A stretch of 64,000 bases of DNA from Clavibacter californiensis (lineage in GTDB: Bacteria > Actinomycetota > Actinomycetes > Actinomycetales > Microbacteriaceae). Under the pieces are notes generated by a model. The model was not told the DNA's origin, did no database searches, and saw only the letters and a program-made list of their open reading frames with translations. Position 1 is the stretch's first letter; every line of letters begins with the position of its first letter. Shown piece after piece: positions 16,940-23,954 of this stretch. The stretch lies in assembly GCF_021952865.1 (NCBI RefSeq), contig NZ_CP040792.1, positions 1,054,001-1,118,000 of the forward strand, written 5' to 3'. The position numbers were made by a program, and so were the translations under genes.

Positions 16940-17316
16940 GAGGCCGGCGGCTGGATCAGGTCCCACGGCGCGCCGTACGGGTCGTCGAAGACCGCGACGG
17001 TGCCGTACGGCTCGTGACGCGGCTCCTCTCGGAAGACGACGCCGTGCGCGAGCATCCGCGCGTGCTGGGCGGCGAAGTCGTCGGTCTCGAGGAAGAACGC
17101 GACGTCGTCGCCGGCCTGGTTGCCCACGCGGTCGGCGTCGTCGCTGAGCGCGAGGACGAAGCCGGCGCCCGGGCCCGCGGGTCCCACCACCACGCGGCGC
17201 CATCCGGCCGCGCTCGTCTCGTCCTGCCGCACGACGAAGCCCAGCGCGTCGACGAAGAACGCGAGCGCCTCGTCGTGGTCGCGGACGAGGTAGGTGACGT
17301 CCTTCAGCCGGATCAT
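16936..17316 (-). CDS. VOC-family protein (glyoxalase/bleomycin-resistance superfamily)
   Basis: 126 residues: LKDVTYLVRDHDEALAFFVDALGF at the start, a central GFVLALSDDAD strand, and DVAFFLETDDFAAQHARML followed by GTVAVFDDPYGAPWDLIQP. The final E/D-containing DPYG motif is usual for the family. Function unknown. Leaderless promoter TACGGT lies 6 nt before ATG 17316; the membrane protein downstream is coupled to it. Confidence 0.85.
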   Translation of the reverse strand: MIRLKDVTYLVRDHDEALAFFVDALGFVVRQDETSAAGWRRVVVGPAGPGAGFVLALSDDADRVGNQAGDDVAFFLETDDFAAQHARMLAHGVVFREEPRHEPYGTVAVFDDPYGAPWDLIQPPAS

Positions 17317-17322
17317 GCGAGA

Positions 17323-17328
17323 ACCGTA
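17323..17328 (-). promoter_or_regulatory. -10 box TACGGT, leaderless promoter of VOC gene
   Basis: Minus strand TACGGT, six bases, ATG 17316. A rightward box lies 12 bp away, so the two divergent genes are separated by only 35 bp. Confidence 0.5.
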
Positions 17329-17339
17329 TCGCCCACCCC

Positions 17340-17345
17340 TACGGT
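17340..17345 (+). promoter_or_regulatory. -10 box TACGGT, leaderless promoter
   Basis: TACGGT, GGATCC, then GTG 17352. Confidence 0.5.
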
Positions 17346-17351
17346 GGATCC

Positions 17352-17615
17352 GTGACCCGTTCCCTGCGTCTCCTGCTCGTCGTCGCGACGCTCGCCGTGG
17401 TGGCCGGAGCCGTGACCCTCGGCGTCGGCCTGCTGCAGCCCGCCGCCTCCGGCTGGTTCGCGTACGCGCCGCTGTCCGGCGAGTCGTTCGTCCCGACGGG
17501 CGTGCACCTGGTCTCGTCGGCGGCGCTCGTGTCCGCCGCCGTGCTCGCCGTCGGCGTCGTCGCCCTCGCGCTCTGGTGGGGGATCCGGATCGGCCGCCGC
17601 CGCGACGACGCGTGA
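17352..17615 (+). CDS. Small two-helix membrane protein, paralogue A
   Basis: 87 residues: an N-terminal membrane helix (about 5-27), an extracytoplasmic loop SGWFAYAPLSGESFVPTGVH, a second helix (about 52-77) and a basic tail GIRIGRRRDDA. Another gene 630 bp downstream encodes the same architecture with the same GVH and GIR-G-R-RDD positions, and an HD-domain gene lies between them. No function known. Confidence 0.7.
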   Translation: MTRSLRLLLVVATLAVVAGAVTLGVGLLQPAASGWFAYAPLSGESFVPTGVHLVSSAALVSAAVLAVGVVALALWWGIRIGRRRDDA

Positions 17616-17644
17616 CCGGGATCCGCCCCGTGTCACAGTGGTCC

Positions 17645-18250
17645 ATGCGCATCGCCGACTTCCCCGTGCCCGACACGGCCGCAGCCCGCGGGGCCCTCGA
17701 GCTCGCCACCGCCTACCAGTCCGCCGCGATCACGGCGCACGCGCTCCGCTCGTGGCTCTGGGCCGAGGCGTTCGCGGTGGTCGAGGGCCTGGCGGACGTG
17801 GACCACGAGATCCTCTACGTCTCGGCCGTGCTGCACGACATCGGCACGGTCACGGAGTTCGACGCCCACGCCGTCTCGTACGAGCACGCGGGCGGGCACG
17901 TCGGTGTCGCGCTCACGGCCGGGGCCGGCTGGCCCGCCGCGAGACGGCAGCGCGTGCTCGACGCGATCGTGCGGCACAACTGGCCGTCGGTGGATCCGGA
18001 GCTCGACGTCGAGGGGCACCTCCTGGAGGTCGCGACCGGACTCGACATCTCCGGCGCCCGCGCCGACGCGCTACCGGAGGAGTACCTGCGGGAGGTGCTC
18101 GCCGTGCATCCGCGCGGCGACCTCGCCGCCGAGTTCGGCGCCTGCGTCGTCGACCAGGCGGAGCGGAAGCCCCACACGGCCGCCCGGCGCCTCGTCGACG
18201 GCGGCGTGATCGCGAAGCTGGCGGCGAACCCGCTCGAGGCGCTCCGATGA
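17645..18250 (+). CDS. HD-domain phosphohydrolase (cyanamide hydratase-like)
   Basis: 201 residues. HALRSWLWAEA supplies the first metal histidine, SAVLHDIGTV the HD pair, and SYEHAGGHVG plus IVRHNW later histidines. This is the arrangement of small HD hydrolases related to cyanamide hydratase. Substrate unknown. CACAGT lies 5 nt before ATG 17645. Its TGA overlaps the ATG of the downstream membrane protein (ATGA), so the enzyme is coupled to it. Confidence 0.82.
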   Translation: MRIADFPVPDTAAARGALELATAYQSAAITAHALRSWLWAEAFAVVEGLADVDHEILYVSAVLHDIGTVTEFDAHAVSYEHAGGHVGVALTAGAGWPAARRQRVLDAIVRHNWPSVDPELDVEGHLLEVATGLDISGARADALPEEYLREVLAVHPRGDLAAEFGACVVDQAERKPHTAARRLVDGGVIAKLAANPLEALR

Positions 18251-18534
18251 GCCGCGCCGGGATGCGCGTGCTGCTCGCCGTGGCGGTGCTCGCGACCGCG
18301 GGCGGGGCGGTCGCGCTCGCCGTGGCGCTTGCGGAGCCCGTCGTCGTCACCTCGTTCGGGGCCGTCGGCCCCGGGAACCCGTTCCGCGGATCCGGCGTGC
18401 ACTTCCTCACGACCACCGCGGTCGTGGGCGCGGTGGTGCTCGTCGCGGGTCTGGCGGGCCTGGCGCTCGCGCTCGGGATCCGGCTGGGCGGGCGCGCCCG
18501 TCGCGACGATCGACCCCCGCGCGCCGACCGCTGA
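18247..18534 (+). CDS. Small two-helix membrane protein, paralogue B
   Basis: 95 residues; two hydrophobic helices (about 7-29 and 53-76), loop FGAVGPGNPFRGSGVH and tail GIRLGGRARRDDRPP. It is clearly related in layout and conserved positions to the protein encoded at 17352-17615. It overlaps the HD-domain gene by 4 bp. A membrane partner or anchor for the HD enzyme is conceivable but unproven. Confidence 0.7.
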   Translation: MSRAGMRVLLAVAVLATAGGAVALAVALAEPVVVTSFGAVGPGNPFRGSGVHFLTTTAVVGAVVLVAGLAGLALALGIRLGGRARRDDRPPRADR

Positions 18535-18554
18535 GGGCAGCCGGCGCGCCCGGG

Positions 18555-20660
18555 TCAGCCGATGAGCGACGGCCGCAGGTCCCGCAGCGTGCGGTGCGAC
18601 GTGATGCGGATCGCCCCGGCCAGCGCCACCGCGAGCCCCGCGACCAGCCACAGCGCGAGCACGCCGGCGTCCTGCGCCGCCTGGCCGAGGTCGCCGCCGT
18701 ACATGAGCTGCCGCAGCGCATCCACCGCGAAGCTCATCGGCAGCACGTGGTGCAGCGCGGCGAGCGGGCCGGGCAGGGTCTGCCAGGGGAACGTGCCGCC
18801 GGCGGTGACGAGCTGCACGACCATGAGCACGAGCCCGAGGAACTGGCCGACGCTGCCGAGCAGCACGTTGAGCGCCAGGATGATGGCCGCGAACGTGATC
18901 GACGCGAGCACCATCGTCCCGTACATGGCGAGCGGGTGGGCGATGTGGAAGCCGAGCGCGCCGGCCACGATCGCGTAGAGGCCCGCCATCTGCACGACGC
19001 CGAGGAGCGCGGGCGTGAGCCAGCCGGCCAGCGTGATCCTGAGCGGCGCCCTGCGGGCCGTGATCGCCCGGCGCGACAGCGGCTTCACGATGAGGAAGAG
19101 GGCGTAGATCCCGATCCACGCCGCGAGGCTGATGAAGAACGGCGCGAGCCCGGCGCCGTACTCGCCGGCCTGCGTCACGGCGTCCTGGCGGAGCGCCACC
19201 GGGTCGCCGATCGTGTCGGCCTGGGCGGCCCGCTGCGCGTCCGTGGAGGCGGGGATCTGGTCGAGGCCCGAGTCGAGGCCGTCGCGCAGCTTCGTCGTGC
19301 CGTCCTGCAGCGTGCCGAGCCCGGTCGCGAGCTGGGTGGCGCTGTCGGCAGCGGAGTGCGCGCCCGTGGCGAGGGTCGCGCTGCCGTCGGCGGCCTGCGC
19401 GATGCCGTCGGCGAGGGGCGGGGAGGCCTTCGCGAGCGCGTCCGCGCCCGTCGCGACCTGCGAGCTGCCGGACGCGAGCGTGCCGGCGCCCTGGGCGAGG
19501 GCGGCGGATCCCGTCTGGAGCTTCCCGGCGCCGTCGGCGACCTGGGCGCTGCCCTGGGCGACCTGCTCGCTGCCGGTCGCGAGCTGCTGCAGCTGCGCGT
19601 CGAGCCCGTCGGTCTTCGTGGCGGCGCCCGTGATGTCGGTGCCGAGCACGTCGAGCTTCGCGAGGGCGGCGTCGATGTCGGCCTGCGGGATCCCGGCGTC
19701 CACCATCCGCTGCTGGATGGCCGCGCGGATCGCCGGCACGCGCCCGGCGAGCTGGTCGACGCCCGTGGTGGCGGCGGATCCGAGCGCGGCGAGCTGCGTG
19801 TTGCCGTCGGCCACCTTCCGCGCACCCGCCGCGGTCTGCTGCGCCCCTGGCGTGAGCGCGGCGGCGCCGGTCGAGAGGTCGTCCGCGCCGGAGGAGAGCG
19901 TGGCCGCACCCGACGCGACCTGGTCGGCACCCGTCGCGAGCTCCTGCGTCTGCGCGGGCAGCTGCGCGGTCCCCGTGCGGAGCTGGCCGAGGCCGGAGGA
20001 GAGCGTGTCGGCGCCGGTCGCGAGCTTCCCGCTCCCGTCGGCCAGCGCGTCGGCGCCGGAGCGGGCGGAGGCGGTGCCGTCGACGAGCTGCTGCGCGCCG
20101 GAGGCCGCGTCGCCGAGGCTGGAGCGCACGTCCGCGAGGCCGAGCAGGAGCTTGCCCGCGGCCTCGGTGCCGACGCGCGAGGCGACCGACTTCGTGATCC
20201 GCGCGCCCGCCTGCTGCGCGATGGTGGTGGCGAGGTAGCTGTTGGCGTCGTCGGTGGCCATGACCACGCGGGCCTGCTGCGGATCCGTGCCCGAGGACGA
20301 CGCGAGCGCCGCCGAGAAGCCGGCCGGGATCGTGAGCGTGAAGTCGTATGTGCCGTCCTCGAGGCCCGTTCGGGCCTCGGCGGAGGAGACCTCGTGCCAG
20401 TCGAATGAGGCGTCGTCGAGCACGTCCTTCGCGACGTCGGTGCCGTAGTCGACCGGCTTCCCGTCGACGGTGGCGCCCTGGTCGGCCACGACGAGCGCGG
20501 CGGGGACCTTGTCGAGGCTGCTGTACGGGTCCTGGTTCGCCCAGAGGTACAGCCCGCCGTAGAGGACGGGCACCAGCACGAGCGCGACGAGCGCGATCTT
20601 GGACATGGTGGTGGCGGTGAGGCGCGTCAGCTCGGCGCGCACCAGGGGGATCAGTCTCAT
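18555..20660 (-). CDS. YhgE/Pip-family membrane protein (ABC-2 type permease-like)
   Basis: 701 residues. One N-terminal helix (about residues 20-40, VALVLVPVLYGGLYLW), a large external region with an early alpha/beta part (about 45-170) and then about 300 residues of repeated Ala/Ser/Gly/Leu-rich pseudo-repeats such as LATGADTLSSGLGQL and VADGAGKLQTGSAALAQ, predicted long helical rod, then five to six C-terminal membrane helices with an ABC-2-like block. YhgE/Pip proteins include the lactococcal phage infection protein and the mycobacterial MmpL-like secretion partners; in Actinobacteria the role is unknown. Last gene of a TetR, ATPase-like, YhgE operon; overlaps the preceding gene by 4 bp. 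Confidence 0.9.
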   Translation of the reverse strand: MRLIPLVRAELTRLTATTMSKIALVALVLVPVLYGGLYLWANQDPYSSLDKVPAALVVADQGATVDGKPVDYGTDVAKDVLDDASFDWHEVSSAEARTGLEDGTYDFTLTIPAGFSAALASSSGTDPQQARVVMATDDANSYLATTIAQQAGARITKSVASRVGTEAAGKLLLGLADVRSSLGDAASGAQQLVDGTASARSGADALADGSGKLATGADTLSSGLGQLRTGTAQLPAQTQELATGADQVASGAATLSSGADDLSTGAAALTPGAQQTAAGARKVADGNTQLAALGSAATTGVDQLAGRVPAIRAAIQQRMVDAGIPQADIDAALAKLDVLGTDITGAATKTDGLDAQLQQLATGSEQVAQGSAQVADGAGKLQTGSAALAQGAGTLASGSSQVATGADALAKASPPLADGIAQAADGSATLATGAHSAADSATQLATGLGTLQDGTTKLRDGLDSGLDQIPASTDAQRAAQADTIGDPVALRQDAVTQAGEYGAGLAPFFISLAAWIGIYALFLIVKPLSRRAITARRAPLRITLAGWLTPALLGVVQMAGLYAIVAGALGFHIAHPLAMYGTMVLASITFAAIILALNVLLGSVGQFLGLVLMVVQLVTAGGTFPWQTLPGPLAALHHVLPMSFAVDALRQLMYGGDLGQAAQDAGVLALWLVAGLAVALAGAIRITSHRTLRDLRPSLIG

Positions 20661-21325
20661 CGGGTCTGCGTTCCGTCGTTCGAGGGAGTGGGTTCGGGAG
20701 CGGCGCCGGATCCGGCGTCCGCGGGCAGCGCCGCGATCGCCTCGGCTGCGGCCTCGCTCGTCACGACGAGGACGCCGGTGCCTGTGCGGGCGAGGTCGCG
20801 GAGGACGCGCATCCACTCGGCCACCGCACCGCCGTGCCGCTCGGGCGAGGTGACGACGACGGCCTCGACGCCGTCGCGCGAGGCGGCGAGGGTGGTGAGG
20901 AGGCGGATGCGGGCGACCGCGGGGACTGCAGAGAAGGGCGCGCGGGCGAGGTCGGCGAGGCCCTGATCGTCGAGGATCACGCCGACCTCGTGCCGGCCGG
21001 ATCGGTGCCCGGCGAGCGCGAGCTCCTCGGCGACCACCGCGCGGAGCGTGACGTCGTCGGCGGGCTCGTTGATCCGCGGGGTGTCGACGAGCGCGACCCG
21101 CTCGGCGATGCGCAGGGCGACGCCGGCCGAGTCGTCGCCGTCGAGGGCGATGGATCCGCCGTCGATCCGCATGCGGCCGGACGCGACGAGGGAGAGGACG
21201 GTGGGGCGCAGCTCGGTCTCGGCGATCGCGATCACGGGATCCGGGCCGCCGTACGAGAGCGAGATCGCGGGCAGGGCGGGCGCGGGACCGTCGCCGACGC
21301 GCGCGTCGGTCAGCGTGACGATCAC
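20657..21325 (-). CDS. Degenerate ABC-ATPase-like protein without Walker A
   Basis: 222 residues that follow the course of an ABC nucleotide-binding domain but lack its catalytic motifs. VIAIAETELRPTVLSLV occupies the P-loop place, with no GxxGxGKS/T; GSIALDGDD matches the usual GxVxLDG strand; FSAVPAVARIRLLTTLA occupies the LSGGQ/helix place without the signature; VEAVVVTSPERHGG stands where LLLLDEPTSGLD is expected; GVLVVTSEAA matches the H-loop strand without the histidine. It is co-translated (4-bp overlaps on both sides) with a TetR regulator and the YhgE protein. I infer a non-hydrolysing structural subunit. Confidence 0.7.
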   Translation of the reverse strand: MIVTLTDARVGDGPAPALPAISLSYGGPDPVIAIAETELRPTVLSLVASGRMRIDGGSIALDGDDSAGVALRIAERVALVDTPRINEPADDVTLRAVVAEELALAGHRSGRHEVGVILDDQGLADLARAPFSAVPAVARIRLLTTLAASRDGVEAVVVTSPERHGGAVAEWMRVLRDLARTGTGVLVVTSEAAAEAIAALPADAGSGAAPEPTPSNDGTQTR

Positions 21326-22002
21326 GACGCGGCCTCCGTGCGGGCGGCCGCGGCGGATGCGGCGACGTGGGGCGTGCACTCGCGGAGCTCCGGGGTGGCG
21401 GCGATGAGCTCGCCCGATGCGCGCCAGTCGAGGCCGCAGAGGGCGAGCGAGGTGAGGATCACGAGCGAGTGTCCCTCCGCGCGGCCGATGTCGCTGCGGG
21501 TCGCCTCGTCGAGCACCGCGAGCGCGCCGCCCTCGATGAGGCGCGCGAGCGTCTGCGCCGGGATGTCGCCGCGCAGCTCGCCGGCCGCGATGCCGCGCGC
21601 GACGACGCGCAGGAGCTCGGCGCGCAGCGGCGCGAGCTCGGCGCCGACCTCGCGCGCCAGCGGTCCGCGTACCGCCACCCGCGCCATCACGCGCACCTGC
21701 TCGACCTCGGCCCAGAGCCGGGCGCCGATGAGGGCGACGTGGATCCGGCTGTCGTCGTGCGTGAACCCGGCCAGCGCCTCGACCACGCGCCGGGCGCCGC
21801 GCTGCAGCACCTCGCGCACCAGGTCGTCGCGCGTGGCGAAGTGCCCGTAGACGGCGCGGCGGCTGAGGCCGGCGGCGGCGGCGATGGTCTCGAGGGAGGC
21901 GTCCGGGTCGCGGTCGAGCGCGACCACGGCCGCGTCGACGAGGGCCTGGCGGTTCGTCGCGGCGTCCTTGCGGGGCGCGCGTGCGGAGGCGGAGGAGGTC
22001 AT
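21322..22002 (-). CDS. TetR-family transcriptional regulator
   Basis: 226 residues. The N-terminal HTH is clear: ALVDAAVVALDRDPDASLETIAAAAGLSRRAVYGHFATRDDLV. The C-terminal ligand domain is helical and unassigned. It heads the operon with the ATPase-like and YhgE genes. TAGCCT lies 6 nt before ATG 22002 and a 16-bp palindrome covers the -35 to spacer region, so it very probably represses its own operon. Confidence 0.92.
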   Translation of the reverse strand: MTSSASARAPRKDAATNRQALVDAAVVALDRDPDASLETIAAAAGLSRRAVYGHFATRDDLVREVLQRGARRVVEALAGFTHDDSRIHVALIGARLWAEVEQVRVMARVAVRGPLAREVGAELAPLRAELLRVVARGIAAGELRGDIPAQTLARLIEGGALAVLDEATRSDIGRAEGHSLVILTSLALCGLDWRASGELIAATPELRECTPHVAASAAAARTEAAS

Positions 22003-22008
22003 GCGACC

Positions 22009-22038
22009 AGGCTAGCTATCCTGCACACGCGTGTGCAA
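22009..22038 (-). promoter_or_regulatory. Promoter and TetR operator of the YhgE operon
   Basis: Minus strand: TTGCAC (22038-22033), 18-bp spacer, TAGCCT (22014-22009), then six bases to ATG 22002 (leaderless). The perfect 16-bp palindrome TGCACACGCGTGTGCA (22022-22037) overlaps the -35 box and spacer, the expected location of a TetR-family operator. Confidence 0.7.
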
Positions 22039-22083
22039 CTTAGTGCGGCGAGCTCCCAGCTCGCGACGGCCCCGGCGCCCGGA

Positions 22084-23379
22084 TCAGCTCCGCAGGGTCT
22101 CGCTCGGCAGCTCGCCGAACACGCCCGCGTAGGACGCCGCGAACCGGCCGAGGTGCGCGAAGCCCCACTGCTCGGCGACGCTGCGGACGGTCGTGGTGCT
22201 GGGCGTCGCGTCCAGGAGCTGCGCGCGCACCCGGCGCAGGCGGATGCCGCGCAGGTACTCGGTGGGCGTCTGGTCGTGGTGGCGGCGGAGGGCGAGCTGG
22301 AGCACGCGCGTGGAGATCCCGGCGGCGGCCGCGGCCTCGGCCGGCGTGATGGGCAGGTGCGCGTTGTGGTGCAGGTACTCCACGGCCACGCGGATGTGCG
22401 CCATGCGCGGCGTGCGCAGCTCGGCGGGCATCTCCACGTCGTCCCAGGGGAAGAGGCGCAGGGTGGCGCGGGCGAGCGACAGGTCCGCCTCGAGGCGGAG
22501 GAGGGGGGAGGCGTCGGGATCGGTGATGATCGGGGCCGCGGCCGCGATCGCCTGCCGCCAGATCGCGGCCGTCTCGGCGGTCGGCACGCTGCGGTGCTCG
22601 AAGAGGAGCGGGCGCGACGGGCCGTGGTGGAACTCGGTCGCCGTCTGCTCGAGGAAGCCGGCGTCGAGGTGGACGCAGTTCTGCCGGGTGGAGGTCGCCT
22701 GGTACTGGAACGGTCGGCTGGTGGGGAGCAGGAACGGGAGCTGGCCGCGGGAGCTGACGGCCCGGGATCCGCGGTCGACCGTGATCTGCCCCTCGAGGAA
22801 CCAGGTGACCACGTGCTCCGGGAGCTGGCCGCTCTCGGCCCACTGCGTGCCGCCGATGCGCGAGGTGCGGAGGGTGACGCGCTCGCTGCCGAGGATCGCG
22901 TAGTGGTAGGAGAACGACTTCGTGCGGCGGTCGGGGGCGAAGCGGATCCCCTCGAGGATCGCGCCGAAGCGCGCGGTGGCCTCGTCCACGTCGGATCCGG
23001 CCAGGACGGCGCGGAGGAACGGCTCGGACGAGGCGTCGGCGGGAGAGGCAGCGGGGGCGGACCCGGCGTCGACGGGAGCGGCGGGGGCCTCGGGCGCGGC
23101 ATCGGCGGACATGCCGGTCACGGCCGCGTCGGGCCCCGCGACGAGGGAGTGCGATCCGGTGCCCGGCGACGCGCTGTCGGGGGTGGCCGCGACGGCGGCG
23201 GACGCGGGCGCGGTGGGCGACGGCGCGAGGACCGGCGACGGCGTGAGGAGCGATGCGGCGTCCGACGCGGCGGTCGGCGACGCGGTGAGCGCGGACTCGA
23301 CGGGCGCGGCGTCGTCGTGCGTCGGGAGCGGGCGGCGCGAGGTGTCCCTCGTTCCGATGGGGGGCATCGTGGTCGTCAT
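22084..23379 (-). CDS. AraC-family regulator with long Ala/Pro/Ser-rich N-terminal extension
   Basis: 431 residues. The C-terminal AraC double HTH is complete (about residues 325-430): LPITPAEAAAAAGISTRVLQLALRRHH and TVRSVAEQWGFAHLGRFAASYAGVFGELP. Residues about 130-310 are a sensor domain like the AraC-binding region of TetR/OruR-type activators. The first about 115 residues are low complexity, rich in Ala, Pro, Ser and Thr, with no predicted fold. ATG 23379 is preceded by CAGGAATC; an upstream ATG at 23433 is less likely. Neighbours give no clue to its targets. Confidence 0.87.
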   Translation of the reverse strand: MTTTMPPIGTRDTSRRPLPTHDDAAPVESALTASPTAASDAASLLTPSPVLAPSPTAPASAAVAATPDSASPGTGSHSLVAGPDAAVTGMSADAAPEAPAAPVDAGSAPAASPADASSEPFLRAVLAGSDVDEATARFGAILEGIRFAPDRRTKSFSYHYAILGSERVTLRTSRIGGTQWAESGQLPEHVVTWFLEGQITVDRGSRAVSSRGQLPFLLPTSRPFQYQATSTRQNCVHLDAGFLEQTATEFHHGPSRPLLFEHRSVPTAETAAIWRQAIAAAAPIITDPDASPLLRLEADLSLARATLRLFPWDDVEMPAELRTPRMAHIRVAVEYLHHNAHLPITPAEAAAAAGISTRVLQLALRRHHDQTPTEYLRGIRLRRVRAQLLDATPSTTTVRSVAEQWGFAHLGRFAASYAGVFGELPSETLRS

Positions 23380-23708
23380 GATTCCTGGTGTCTCTGGGCG
23401 TCGGTCGTCTCCGCCCTCCGGGACATCATGCATCGTGCACTCGAGGTCGGGAGCCTCCGGTGGACCGGAGGGCGATGGTCATTCGGCACGGCCGCGTCAG
23501 GGAGCGGGTCGTCGCTCCGCGGCTATCCGCTGAGCGAACACGCGTCCCCCGGACGCTTGCGACCGCGCGGGCGGACGCGTCCCGGCGCGCGCCCCGGCGA
23601 CGCACCGGCCGCGCCCCGCGCACGCACCGGATCCGCACGGCCGGGCCGCCTAGGCTCGGGTGTCGTGGCCGGCTTCCCCGCCGCATCCGCACTCCCGAGA
23701 GGCGCCGC
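23380..23708. other. Intergenic region upstream of the AraC gene
   Basis: A 329-bp gap with no convincing gene. It contains an 18-bp perfect hairpin CCTCCGGTGGACCGGAGG at 23454-23471, an ATGCATCGTGCAC element near 23429-23440, and a rightward TAGGCT box at 23651-23656, which may drive the small membrane protein gene at 23709 through a roughly 45-nt leader. Confidence 0.5.
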
Positions 23709-23912
23709 ATGACGAGCGACCGGTCCCTGGCCTTCATCCTGCTGCGCTCGTGCCTCGTGATGGTCGCGCTCGGCGTCGTCACCGTGCAGACCGGGGGCGG
23801 GCTGGGCGTCGTGGGCGTCGTCGCGTTCGTGCTCGCCGCGGGGCTCGGCGGCGGCGCCACCTTCTACTGGCGCCGGCACCTGGCGGCCAAGCGGCGCGAC
23901 CCCTTCAGCTGA
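23709..23912 (+). CDS. Small membrane protein with two transmembrane helices
   Basis: 67 residues: SLAFILLRSCLVMVALGVVTV, then a glycine-rich turn, VVGVVAFVLAAGLGGGATFYW and a basic C-terminus RRHLAAKRRDPF. Short actinobacterial membrane proteins of this kind are unnamed. ATG 23709 is used; a TAGGCT box lies about 53 nt upstream. Confidence 0.55.
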   Translation: MTSDRSLAFILLRSCLVMVALGVVTVQTGGGLGVVGVVAFVLAAGLGGGATFYWRRHLAAKRRDPFS

Positions 23913-23954
23913 CGCGCCGGCCGTCCAGCTGACGCGATCCGGGCGCGCGGCCCG

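Noticed and set aside
21367-23712. 781-codon rightward open frame
   Set aside because: Antisense to the TetR and AraC genes; low-complexity and domain-free.
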